Both the position numbers and the translations under genes were made by a program. Positions 54,215 through 63,043 of a stretch of DNA of 64,000 nt are shown piece by piece (the stretch's first letter is position 1; each line of letters opens with the position of its first letter). The notes under the pieces are model-generated. The model was not told the origin of the DNA. It did no database searches and saw nothing but the letters and a program-made list of their open reading frames with translations. Source of the stretch: Ureibacillus sinduriensis BLB-1 = JCM 15800. Its GTDB lineage: Bacteria > Bacillota > Bacilli > Bacillales_A > Planococcaceae. Location of the stretch: assembly GCF_000772955.1 (NCBI RefSeq), contig NZ_JPVO01000055.1, positions 1 to 64,000 of the forward strand. Direction: 5' to 3'.

Positions 54215-54471
54215 AAAAAAATGACCTCCTTCACATTATTTTATCAAAAAAAAAATCTCCTATCATCTATTAGCAAATGAAAAGAAGATTTTTATTTATT
54301 AACTTTGGATGATTCACTATGGAATCAACAGTTTTTACTTCCTATGCCTCCACCCATGGTTGCGAATCAACAAAGAACTCGTGGAGGGATTTGCCCGATG
54401 TTTTATTACAATTTATCGAGGCATGCTCATTCATTCTAGGAATACAAAAGGCTATGATTTATTTAATAGAA
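54215..54471. other. Intergenic region without a clear gene
   Basis: A short plus-strand frame (about 54320-54496, 58 codons) overlaps the end of ykvS antisense and has no ribosome site, so I do not call it. No terminator for ykvS is obvious. Confidence 0.35.
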
Positions 54472-54663
54472 TTAATGTTCATTAGGGTGGTTTAAAATCT
54501 TATAGCGTTTGTGATTAATAACTGTTTTTTCTTCCATATCCAGGTCATGGAAGTTTTCCATAATCGTTAAGTCTACAATGACAGAGTTTTCGTTTACTTT
54601 TTCAACCACTCCTTGTAAACCCTCTTTAAACTCGACAATATTTCCAACCTCTGCTATTTTCAT
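54472..54663 (-). CDS. ykvS: DUF2187 protein YkvS-like
   Basis: A 63-residue protein of DUF2187, close to B. subtilis YkvS (KIAEVGNIVEF at the start, GVVEKVNENSVIVDL in the middle). I begin at ATG 54663, behind AAGGAG; the frame continues 14 codons upstream without homology. A small beta-barrel (KOW/SH3-like) fold is likely. Function unknown. Confidence 0.85.
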   Translation of the reverse strand: MKIAEVGNIVEFKEGLQGVVEKVNENSVIVDLTIMENFHDLDMEEKTVINHKRYKILNHPNEH

Positions 54664-54784
54664 AAGAGTCAGCTCCTTATCGATTAATATTAAGAAATTT
54701 TGCATGAAAAACCAAGAAAAGTAAAGTGAATTTTTGAATTTTTACTTAATTTTAACTAAAATTATTAAATAGAAGGTGATTTCA

Positions 54785-54973
54785 ATGGAAAAATATGAAA
54801 AAATGATTGAACAACTTAAAACTGGAGAATTGGAAAACATCACGATTACTAAAGAAGAATTCCTGCAATTCCGCAAGCTTCTTGTACAAGATCCAATGTT
54901 CAAACACTTTCGTGGTGAAGCTCAACAGGGCGGAGATGTAACCTTCACGTTTTTAAAAGTTCCTAGGAGTTAA
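54785..54973 (+). CDS. Conserved-looking small protein of 62 residues
   Basis: ATG 54785 with GAAGGTGA before it encodes a helical, amphipathic protein (EKYEKMIEQLKTGELENI, then KEEFLQFRKLLVQDP) with a short beta-rich end. No family recognised. It diverges from ykvS. Confidence 0.65.
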   Translation: MEKYEKMIEQLKTGELENITITKEEFLQFRKLLVQDPMFKHFRGEAQQGGDVTFTFLKVPRS

Positions 54974-55069
54974 ACCGCAGGAAATGTCGAACTTTGTCTA
55001 GCGATTTTCACCCTTTATCTCGCATGAACCTTTATAATAGAAGCATCATATTTTTTTAGGAGGAATGTA

Positions 55070-55267
55070 GTGGAAAGGGACCTTTTAAAAGAACTTGAGA
55101 AAAAAAGACAGCTAATGATTCAAACTGGAATACAATATGGTCTTCAAAACCATCGAACGATTCGTATCAGCAAAGAATTGGATCGTTTAATGAATGAACT
55201 AGATATTGAAATTGCAAATAGAGACGAACAATTAGAGGAAAATAAAGAGTACAATTATATTTTGTAA
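55070..55267 (+). CDS. Spo0E-family aspartyl-phosphate phosphatase
   Basis: A 65-residue two-helix protein. The signature SQELD appears as Ser34-Lys-Glu-Leu-Asp38 in RISKELDRLM. Such proteins dephosphorylate Spo0A-P and so delay sporulation. GTG start at 55070 with TAGGAGGA before it; TATAAT at 55033-55038 could be its -10. Its presence 3 kb from the PAS kinase puts an activator and a likely antagonist of the phosphorelay close together. Confidence 0.85.
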   Translation: MERDLLKELEKKRQLMIQTGIQYGLQNHRTIRISKELDRLMNELDIEIANRDEQLEENKEYNYIL

Positions 55268-55611
55268 AAAATTTTGTATAAATTGTTTAAAAAGCGATTA
55301 ATGGGGATATATTATTTATGAACACAGCAACATTCTCATTTCCCCCTTTTAGAGCAGGAGCATTTAGCTTCTGCTCTCTTTTTTTATTTTTATTTTTCGA
55401 AACACGTAATCGAAGGGAAGAAAAAGTTTTCTCCATTTATTAAGATATGACACCTTTAATGTAAAATTTATGTAATTATTTGCAATTTATAATCAATAAT
55501 TAAAAAATGTTTGGTAAACTATAAAAAAACTTGATTTACAATCACTCTTCAAGGCAAAAGAAGATAGTATCAGATGCCATAAAATTTGCGAAGAAATGAA
55601 TTAGGGAAGGG
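55268..55611. other. Intergenic region between the Spo0E gene and ykwC
   Basis: Contains the terminator at 55351-55388 and AT-rich sequence; TATAAA and similar boxes occur but no convincing promoter. No gene seen. Confidence 0.4.
55351..55388 (+). terminator. Terminator downstream of the Spo0E gene
   Basis: An 11-bp stem AGAGCAGGAGC/GCTTCTGCTCT followed by C and seven T. Confidence 0.9.
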
Positions 55612-55623
55612 TTGTTAAAAATT

Positions 55624-56496
55624 ATGATACATACGAAAAGGATTGCTTTTGTTGGAACTGGAGTTATGGGAGCTAGTGTAGTCAAACATTTATTAAACGC
55701 ACAGTATGAAGTAACCGTGTACTCGCGTACGAAGTCGAAGGCAAATGACTTGATTGAACTCGGCGCAAACTGGGCTGGGACTCCGAAAGAAGCTGCAAAT
55801 GAAAAAGATGTCATTTTTACAATGGTTGGTTTTCCTTCAGACGTTGAAGAGGTCTATCTTGGCGAGAACGGTCTATTGCAATCTGCAAAAGAGGGGTCAA
55901 TAGTCGTAGATTTGACAACCTCTGAACCTACTTTGGCAAAAAAAATATATGAAGTTGCAAAACAAAAAGGGGTTTCTTCGATGGATGCACCAGTGTCCGG
56001 TGGTGATATCGGCGCGCAAAATGGCACGCTTTCCATTATGGTAGGTGGAGAGAAGGGTACTTTCGAAGAGTTATTACCGATTCTACAAATCTTTGGCGAG
56101 AATATAGTATATCAAGGAGAAGCCGGCTCAGGACAACATACAAAGATGTGTAACCAACTACTTATAGCTACGAATATGATTGGGGTTTGTGAATCAATCT
56201 CGTACGCACTGAAGGCTGGATTGGATATTGAAAAAGTGCTCCAATCCATTTCTGCTGGAGCAGCGGGGTCATGGTCACTTAGCAATTTAGGTCCACGCAT
56301 GATTAAAGGAGACTTGGAACCAGGTTTTTATTTGAAGCATTTTATTAAAGATATGAAAATTGCAATTGATGAAGCAGAAAAAATGAACTTAGATCTTCCA
56401 GGTGTAAAGCTTTCAAAAGAGCTTTATAACACACTACTGGAAAAGGGTTACGGCGATAAAGGAACTCAAAGCTTGATCAAATATTATATGGATTAA
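55624..56496 (+). CDS. ykwC: Beta-hydroxyacid dehydrogenase YkwC-like
   Basis: A 290-residue NAD(P)-dependent enzyme of the 3-hydroxyisobutyrate dehydrogenase family. The Rossmann motif is FVGTGVMGASV, the substrate motif is DAPVSGGDIGAQNG (about 120-133), and the catalytic Lys is in GSGQHTKMCNQ. Strong similarity to B. subtilis YkwC. The frame opens at TTG 55612, but that is only 1 bp after GAAGGG, so I prefer ATG 55624. Natural substrate unknown. Confidence 0.88.
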   Translation: MIHTKRIAFVGTGVMGASVVKHLLNAQYEVTVYSRTKSKANDLIELGANWAGTPKEAANEKDVIFTMVGFPSDVEEVYLGENGLLQSAKEGSIVVDLTTSEPTLAKKIYEVAKQKGVSSMDAPVSGGDIGAQNGTLSIMVGGEKGTFEELLPILQIFGENIVYQGEAGSGQHTKMCNQLLIATNMIGVCESISYALKAGLDIEKVLQSISAGAAGSWSLSNLGPRMIKGDLEPGFYLKHFIKDMKIAIDEAEKMNLDLPGVKLSKELYNTLLEKGYGDKGTQSLIKYYMD

Positions 56497-56574
56497 TGGC
56501 TTTATTTCGTTAATCAACCAATACAGTGTGTTTAATTTAAAGTTAAGGGAAAATAATTATGAGGAGCGAAGACT

Positions 56575-57894
56575 TTGGGGAAAACTTTCAATAACCAAAA
56601 CTCGAAAACAAGAGGCCCACTTGCCTTATATCTATCGCTACCCATTATTTCATGGGCTTTCTATGATTTTGCCAACACTATTTTTTCATCCAACATCAAT
56701 ACTGTTTTTTTCCCTTTTTATATGGATGAAGTATTGGGAACTGACGAAGTTAGACAGCAGGTGGCAAGTACATTTATTTCGTACGCTAATGCCGTAGCAA
56801 GTTTCTTTTTGGTGATCTTTTCCCCTCTATTTGGAGTGTGGATTGACAATACGGGTTACAAGAAGCGTTTTATCGTCTGGTTTGCTTCCATCTCAATCCT
56901 CTTTACTTTCATGATGGGGGTTTTTGGCGGCTTACATATAAATGTAAATTATTCCGGTGTCCCCTTGAGTCTATTTTTAGTAGTTATAAGTTTTGTTATC
57001 GCAAAATTTTTCTTTAATTCAAGTTTAGTATTTTATGATTCAATGATGGGTGATTTGGGAACAAAAGAAGAAATGCCCCTAATTTCAGGTTTTGGGGTGG
57101 CAGTAGGTTACTTAGGTACTATTTGCGGTTTGCTCGTTTATTTGCTTGTCAGTGATGGGGATTTCCACCGTGCATTTATCCCGACTGCCATTCTCTATTT
57201 GATCTTTTCTCTGCCGTTATTTTTCTTTATGAAGGATAAGCCCGTACCTAAGGAACAAAGAAGAAAAATAAAGTTTTTTGAAGGCTACAAGGAGATTTTC
57301 CAAACCTTTAAGGAAATGAAAAAGTATAAGGCCATATTTACGTTTATGATTGCTTACTTTTTCTTGAATGATGCAATCGCGACAACAATCGCCATGATGG
57401 CTGTCTATGCAACAGCGATTGTCGGTTTCACATCATCCCAGTTCATCGTATTGTATCTAGTGAGTACGATTTCCACTGTAATTGGGTCAATGATTTTTGG
57501 ATATGTCGCCAAATCAATAGGGTCAAAACGATCCGTGACAATTGTGGCGATTATTATGATTATTGCATTGTTCATTGCTGTATTTGCGACAGCTCAGTGG
57601 ATGTTCTGGATTGCGGGCAGTTTATTTGGTGTCTCCCTTGGATCGATGTGGGTAACTTCTAGGACTTTAATCATTGAATTGTCGCCAGAAGAGAAGCGGG
57701 GCCAATTTTTCGGTTTATTTGCCTTTTCCGGCAAAGTGTCATCGATCATCGGGCCAGCTTTATACGGGACAATCACATTACTCCTTAAAGATTACGGCAC
57801 AATAGCAAGTAGAACAGCACTTGGTTCGTTGATCATCTTAACTATAATTGGGCTAATCATCCATTTACAAGTAAAACCTGTAAAAAATAGATGA
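56575..57894 (+). CDS. MFS transporter, UMF1/YxiO type
   Basis: A 439-residue carrier with twelve predicted helices. The signature SWAFYDFANTIFSSNI (about 26-41) and the FFNSSLVFYDSMMGDLG segment are typical of the UMF1 (Atg22-like) group of the major facilitator superfamily, which includes B. subtilis YxiO. Fungal relatives export amino acids from the vacuole; the bacterial substrate is unknown. TTG start at 56575 behind GAGGAG. Confidence 0.85.
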   Translation: MGKTFNNQNSKTRGPLALYLSLPIISWAFYDFANTIFSSNINTVFFPFYMDEVLGTDEVRQQVASTFISYANAVASFFLVIFSPLFGVWIDNTGYKKRFIVWFASISILFTFMMGVFGGLHINVNYSGVPLSLFLVVISFVIAKFFFNSSLVFYDSMMGDLGTKEEMPLISGFGVAVGYLGTICGLLVYLLVSDGDFHRAFIPTAILYLIFSLPLFFFMKDKPVPKEQRRKIKFFEGYKEIFQTFKEMKKYKAIFTFMIAYFFLNDAIATTIAMMAVYATAIVGFTSSQFIVLYLVSTISTVIGSMIFGYVAKSIGSKRSVTIVAIIMIIALFIAVFATAQWMFWIAGSLFGVSLGSMWVTSRTLIIELSPEEKRGQFFGLFAFSGKVSSIIGPALYGTITLLLKDYGTIASRTALGSLIILTIIGLIIHLQVKPVKNR

Positions 57895-57990
57895 TAGGAG
57901 AAAACCGTTCCCTATGTTACAATTTACTTAGAAAAAATGTATCAAAAGTTGCTAAAATTATATATTTTAGCCGGGAAAGGAAAGAGTCAT

Positions 57991-58893
57991 TTGGAGCATA
58001 AAGGTATTTTACTAGAAAGTGGAACAAACGAACTTGAAATTGTAGAATTTGAAGTTGCTAATAATAAATTTGGCATTAACGTTATAAAGGTTAAAGAAAT
58101 TATCCAGCCAATTCCTGTTACTTATATTCCACACGCACATCAGCATGTAGAAGGGATTGTCCAACTGCGTGGCGAAGTTCTGCCTGTGGTTAATATGCTA
58201 AAAGTATTAGGGATTTCCAATGCTTCATTTAGTGCACAACAAAAATATATTGTTGCTGAATTCAATAAGCAAAAAGTTGTATTCCATGTTGATAATGTTA
58301 CACAGATCCACCGAATTTCATGGAATGATATTGAAAAGCCTTCGGATATGTACCAGGGCGGGTCAAGTCAAGTAATCGGTGTCATTAAACAACAGGATAC
58401 AATGATCTTGTTATTGGATTTTGAAAAAATTATGGTCGACATCAATCCGGAATCTGGTATAAACGTGGATTCTGTCAAAAAATTAGGAAAACGTGACCGT
58501 TCAGAGAAGAAGATCGTCATAGCAGAAGATTCACCTCTTCTTAGAAAACTTCTGCATGATACGATGAACGAAGCAGGCTATGTCAACCTGGAATTTTTTG
58601 AAAATGGGCATGATGCCTATGAATATCTTGAATCACTTCTTCGTACAGGCAGCAATATCGAAGAACATGTACAGTTAGTGGTGACGGATATTGAGATGCC
58701 GCAAATGGATGGGCATCATTTTACGAAAAAAATAAAATCGCATCCACAATTAACAAAGCTTCCAGTCATCATTTTCTCAAGCTTGATTACTGACGATCTT
58801 CGACATAAAGGGGAAGTAGTGGGTGCCGAGGAGCAGATCAGTAAACCTGAAATTGCAGAACTAATATTAAAAGTAGATGAATTGATCTTATAA
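57991..58893 (+). CDS. cheV: Chemotaxis coupling protein CheV
   Basis: A 300-residue fusion of a CheW domain (about 1-155, couples receptors to CheA) and a response-regulator receiver domain (about 170-300) with the phosphorylated Asp in VTDIEMPQMDG and Lys in ISKPE. Phosphorylation tunes adaptation. I start at TTG 57991 (reads LEHKGILLESG), behind GGAAAGAG, where homology begins. No other chemotaxis genes are in the window; cheV stands alone in Bacillus too. Confidence 0.93.
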   Translation: MEHKGILLESGTNELEIVEFEVANNKFGINVIKVKEIIQPIPVTYIPHAHQHVEGIVQLRGEVLPVVNMLKVLGISNASFSAQQKYIVAEFNKQKVVFHVDNVTQIHRISWNDIEKPSDMYQGGSSQVIGVIKQQDTMILLLDFEKIMVDINPESGINVDSVKKLGKRDRSEKKIVIAEDSPLLRKLLHDTMNEAGYVNLEFFENGHDAYEYLESLLRTGSNIEEHVQLVVTDIEMPQMDGHHFTKKIKSHPQLTKLPVIIFSSLITDDLRHKGEVVGAEEQISKPEIAELILKVDELIL

Positions 58894-58970
58894 CAAAGTA
58901 TATTTTAAGGTATCCATAAATCTATATTTTATTTAGTAAGGCTCTTCCCATGGCGTATTGATTTGCATTT

Positions 58971-59017
58971 AGAACACGGTCGGATACCTTTACGGTTTTT
59001 CGGCCGTGTTCTTTTTT
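58971..59017 (+). terminator. Terminator of cheV
   Basis: Stem AGAACACGG/CCGTGTTCT around a 28-nt inner segment (58971-59012), followed by six T. Confidence 0.8.
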
Positions 59018-59101
59018 CTTCTCGTGTTTAAATATGGGATTATTCATCCATTCTTTAGTGTGTAGGGGAGTATCTCTTCCATATTAAAATTCAAAGAAAG
59101 A

Positions 59102-60661
59102 GTGATTACTATAGAAAATATGGAAAATTTAAGAACGGCTATAATCGATATCGGTTCAAATACAATTCGTCTAGTACTTTATAAATATAATAGGCTTGAA
59201 GGGTTAAAAGAATTCGGAAATATAAAAACAGTAGCAAGATTGCGAACATACTTGCAAGAAAACGGCGATATGTCTGAACAAGGCATTTCCTTGTTGGCTG
59301 AGACATTAAGTTCATTCAAAAAGATACTGGATGATTATCAAGTAAGCGACATTAAAGCCACCGCTACCGCTGCAATTCGACAAGCCAGGAATAATCAGGA
59401 AATTATCTCCCGTATGGAAAACGAAACGGGCATTCTCATTGATTTATTGACAGAAGAAGAGGAAGCGTATTTTGGATTCGTAGCCGTGGCTCATTCCATG
59501 GATACGAAATCTGCAGTGACGATTGATATCGGCGGGGGGTCAACAGAGATTACCCTGTTCAATGATAAAAAATTGCAAAAGACGATCAGTTTCCCTTTTG
59601 GTACGGTTTCGCTCAAAGAAAAGTTCGTTTCTGGTGAAATAATCAGTAAAGAAGAAAAGGACTTATTGCAACAATATATTAGGCAGCAATTTGAAAAGCT
59701 GGATTGGATTCGGCAACTCGGGATACCAGTAATAGGAATCGGTGGAAGTGCACGCAATATTGCACAGATTCACCAACAGTTAATTGACTATCCCATCTCA
59801 GGAGTACATCAATATGAACTGAAAATGGATGAGTTAGTAAGATTATGTGACTACTTAGAAAAATTGACGTTTGAACAGTTGAAACAATTGGACGGGCTAT
59901 CTTCCGATCGGGCCGACATTATCGGAATTGCTTTGGAAGTGTTTAAAGAGTTGATGGCCCTCGTCAATGCAAGGAGCTTCCAAATAAGTAAAAAAGGCTT
60001 ACGGGAAGGATTAATTTATAAACGTGTGATGCAAAGCAATGTTAGTGCTTTTGATAAGTACAATGTTTTTGATGCGTATGCAAAACGGATTACCTTCGAA
60101 TATGGGCGGTCAGAAAAAGAAGGTGCATTCCTTCGATCAATCACAGAACAATTCTACAGGGAGTGCTGCAATTTAGGCTTCTTTCAATATAGTGAGCGAC
60201 ACCTTGAACTATTGAAAAGGGCTGCCCAAGTATTTGCGATCGGCGAATACATTGAACAGGACTCCTCCAATCAGCATACTTTTTATTTGCTGGCCAATCA
60301 ATCCATTGCGGGCATGAATCATGTAGAACGTGTGAAGCTCGCACTTCTTGCATCTTATAAAAACAAAGATTATTTCAGAAGATTTTCTGCTCCATTTATA
60401 ACTTGGATATCAAGAGAAGAGTTGAAAACGTTAAAAGATTACGGGGCTATGCTGAAGTTTATATATGCTTTAAATGTCTCTAAACGAAATATTGTGAAGT
60501 CTATAAAAGTGGAAAAAGTAGATGAATTCATTCAAGTGAATGTGGAAGCTGAACATCTACCAATGGCTGAGATTTATCAGTGTGAACGCCAAAAAAAACA
60601 TATCGAACGACTGTTTAAAAAACCTGTGCAAATTCATTTTTATAAAAAGGGTGAAAAGTGA
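59102..60661 (+). CDS. ppx: Exopolyphosphatase (Ppx/GppA family)
   Basis: A 519-residue enzyme of the ASKHA fold that removes phosphate from polyphosphate ends and may act on pppGpp. Phosphate loops are IDIGSNTIRLV (about 15-25) and IDIGGGSTEI (about 141-150), with the EEEEAYFG segment between. A C-terminal HD-like helical region follows. GTG start at 59102 with a modest ribosome site. It overlaps ppk (TGATG), so synthesis and breakdown of polyphosphate are coupled in one operon. Confidence 0.9.
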   Translation: MITIENMENLRTAIIDIGSNTIRLVLYKYNRLEGLKEFGNIKTVARLRTYLQENGDMSEQGISLLAETLSSFKKILDDYQVSDIKATATAAIRQARNNQEIISRMENETGILIDLLTEEEEAYFGFVAVAHSMDTKSAVTIDIGGGSTEITLFNDKKLQKTISFPFGTVSLKEKFVSGEIISKEEKDLLQQYIRQQFEKLDWIRQLGIPVIGIGGSARNIAQIHQQLIDYPISGVHQYELKMDELVRLCDYLEKLTFEQLKQLDGLSSDRADIIGIALEVFKELMALVNARSFQISKKGLREGLIYKRVMQSNVSAFDKYNVFDAYAKRITFEYGRSEKEGAFLRSITEQFYRECCNLGFFQYSERHLELLKRAAQVFAIGEYIEQDSSNQHTFYLLANQSIAGMNHVERVKLALLASYKNKDYFRRFSAPFITWISREELKTLKDYGAMLKFIYALNVSKRNIVKSIKVEKVDEFIQVNVEAEHLPMAEIYQCERQKKHIERLFKKPVQIHFYKKGEK

Positions 60662-62820
60662 TGACTACCGAAATTAGATTAGATTCCCATGGAGAGAAAA
60701 ATAACGAAGAGCTGATGGATTATGAGCGTATTTTAGAAGAAATTGCAAAGCCGCAATATTACAATAACCGAGAACTAAGCTGGCTGGCATTTAATGAACG
60801 TGTATTGGAAGAAGCGGAAGATGCTACGAATCCATTGCTGGAACGTTTGAAATTTCTGGCTATATTCAGCTCTAATTTAGATGAATTTTTCATGGTCCGT
60901 GTAGCTGGCTTGCAGGATCAAGTCAGAGCAGGTTTTCATAAACCCGAGAATAAATCAGGTCTAACACCAAAAGAACAGTTGGCTGAAATTGCCCAAAAGA
61001 CACAAGCCCTTGTACGTAGGCAAATGGAAGTTTTCCGTTATCTTGTATACGATTTATTGCCGCAAGAAAAAGTGTATGTTCGTAAATTTAAAGCATTAAA
61101 TGAACAACAAAAGCAGTTTGTGAATGAATTGTTTGAAGAGACTATCTTCCCGGTATTGACGCCTGTAGCTGTGGATGCTTATCGTCCTTTCCCTACATTG
61201 ATTGGGCGGACATTGAACTTGCTCGTGATGCTGGAGGAAAGTGTGTACAGTGAGCATAATGAGAAAGTTGCGATTGTGCAGGTTCCTTCCGTTTTGGACC
61301 GTTTTATAGAAGTACCGAGCGAAAAGGGGGAAAAGGTTTTCGTTTTATTGGAAGACGTTATCTCTTCCCATATCGAAACACTATTTTATGGATACAATGT
61401 TAAATCTATTCAAGCTTTTCGTTTAACTCGAAATGCAGATTTAACCATCCATGAGGAGGGGGCGCGGGATCTCCTTGTAGAAATTGAAAAAGAGCTGAAA
61501 AAGCGAAAATGGGGCGTCGGCAGCCGTTTGGAAGTGCGGGATGGGGAAATTAGCGATGATGTCCTTGACTATCTTTTAGAAGAATTTGAGATTCAGGAAT
61601 CGGATGTCTTTAAAATTGGTGGACCGCTTGATCTAACATTCCTGTTTAGTTTTGTGAAGAAAATTTCTGTCGGGCGTGAACACTTGCAATATGAAAGCTT
61701 CATACCGCTCCGTCCAAAAGACTTAGCTTCGGACGAAAATATTTTTGATAAGGCGTTGTCACAGGATATCTTTTTCCATCATCCATATGAATCATTTGAA
61801 CCCATTGTAGATTTTGTAACCGAAGCGGCAACGGACCCTTCCGTTTTAGCTATCAAACAAACTTTGTACCGGGTTAGTGGAAATTCTCCTATTATTAACG
61901 CCCTTAAACAAGCAGCAGAAAACGGGAAACAGGTCACAGTATTAGTTGAGTTAAAAGCCCGATTTGATGAAGAAAACAATGTTCATTGGGCGAAAGAACT
62001 AGAACAGGCGGGATGTTTGGTGATTTATGGAATGAATAATTTAAAGACTCATTCCAAAATTACACTTGTTGTTCGGCAAAATAATGGGAAAATTGAACGT
62101 TTTGTACATCTAGGGACAGGCAACTATAATGATGCGACAGCCAAAGTTTATACAGACATGGGGATCATTACATCAGTAAAGGAATTTGGAATTGATGCCA
62201 CTAATTTTTTCAATTATTTAAGTGGGTATACAGAAAAACCAAAATTCCATCATCTGGTGGTGGCACCTTTTGATATACGGGACGAGTTTATTGAATTAAT
62301 AGATGAAGAAATACGTTGTCATAAAAAATATGGTAATGGCTTTATTCGTGCAAAAATGAATTCATTAACAGATAAAGATTTAATTATGAAGTTCTATGAG
62401 GCATCAATAAATGGAGTCAAAATTGAACTTGTAATTCGCGGGATTTGTTGTTTGCGTCCCGGAATCAAAGGAATTAGTGAGAACATTACGGTAACAAGTA
62501 TTGTCGCACGATTCTTGGAACATACAAGAATCTATTGGTTCCACCACAATGGTGAAAATAAAATTTACTTATCTTCAGCGGATTTAATGACACGGAATAT
62601 GGTCAAGCGTGTGGAAATATTATTCCCGCTATATTCCATTGATATTAAAGAGAGATTAATGGATATTTTAACGACGCAAATTGCCGATAATGTAAAGGCG
62701 CGTATACAGGATTCAACTGGCAAATATCATTATAAAGTAGTAGATCATGCCGAAAGTAAAATCAATTCACAAGAACTGTTCTTACTTGAAGCAATGAGTA
62801 CGGTAGTAGTGGAAGAATAA
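60661..62820 (+). CDS. ppk: Polyphosphate kinase 1
   Basis: A 719-residue polyphosphate kinase that forms polyphosphate from ATP. Domains in order: N-terminal helical (YNNRELSWLAFNERVL, about 36-51), head, and two phospholipase-D-like catalytic halves. The autophosphorylated His is in NNLKTHSKI and the second His in FLEHTRIYWF. ATG 60661 shares its first base with the ppx stop; GTG 60658 one codon earlier is possible. RBS AAGGGTG. Confidence 0.95.
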   Translation: MTTEIRLDSHGEKNNEELMDYERILEEIAKPQYYNNRELSWLAFNERVLEEAEDATNPLLERLKFLAIFSSNLDEFFMVRVAGLQDQVRAGFHKPENKSGLTPKEQLAEIAQKTQALVRRQMEVFRYLVYDLLPQEKVYVRKFKALNEQQKQFVNELFEETIFPVLTPVAVDAYRPFPTLIGRTLNLLVMLEESVYSEHNEKVAIVQVPSVLDRFIEVPSEKGEKVFVLLEDVISSHIETLFYGYNVKSIQAFRLTRNADLTIHEEGARDLLVEIEKELKKRKWGVGSRLEVRDGEISDDVLDYLLEEFEIQESDVFKIGGPLDLTFLFSFVKKISVGREHLQYESFIPLRPKDLASDENIFDKALSQDIFFHHPYESFEPIVDFVTEAATDPSVLAIKQTLYRVSGNSPIINALKQAAENGKQVTVLVELKARFDEENNVHWAKELEQAGCLVIYGMNNLKTHSKITLVVRQNNGKIERFVHLGTGNYNDATAKVYTDMGIITSVKEFGIDATNFFNYLSGYTEKPKFHHLVVAPFDIRDEFIELIDEEIRCHKKYGNGFIRAKMNSLTDKDLIMKFYEASINGVKIELVIRGICCLRPGIKGISENITVTSIVARFLEHTRIYWFHHNGENKIYLSSADLMTRNMVKRVEILFPLYSIDIKERLMDILTTQIADNVKARIQDSTGKYHYKVVDHAESKINSQELFLLEAMSTVVVEE

Positions 62821-62846
62821 TTTTTGAAGTGCATTGCAAATGTTAT

Positions 62847-62875
62847 CTCCCGCCTTGACTGGTGGGAGTGAATTT
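62847..62875 (+). terminator. Weak terminator candidate after ppk
   Basis: An 8-bp stem CTCCCGCC/GGTGGGAG (62847-62868) with a 6-nt loop is followed only by TGAATTTT, so the T-run is poor. Confidence 0.5.
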
Positions 62876-62986
62876 TGAATAGGTAAATATTCATGGTTGA
62901 ATATACATTTTTTTAGTGGAAATGGATTTGTTATACAATCGTCCTAAAAATAGATGGAAATATCATTACTTATTGGATTATAGTGT

Positions 62987-62992
62987 TATAAT
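62987..62992 (+). promoter_or_regulatory. -10 element before the GGDEF/EAL gene
   Basis: TATAAT, with a weak TCATTA 18 bp before it (62963-62968). Confidence 0.35.
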
Positions 62993-63043
62993 ATAACTAT
63001 ATTTTATTTTGTGCATCACGTCGTGTAGCTATGGGGGATAAAA

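Noticed and set aside
54320-54496. Plus-strand 58-codon frame antisense to the end of ykvS
   Set aside because: No ribosome site; composition not protein-like; an alternative short frame there is no better.
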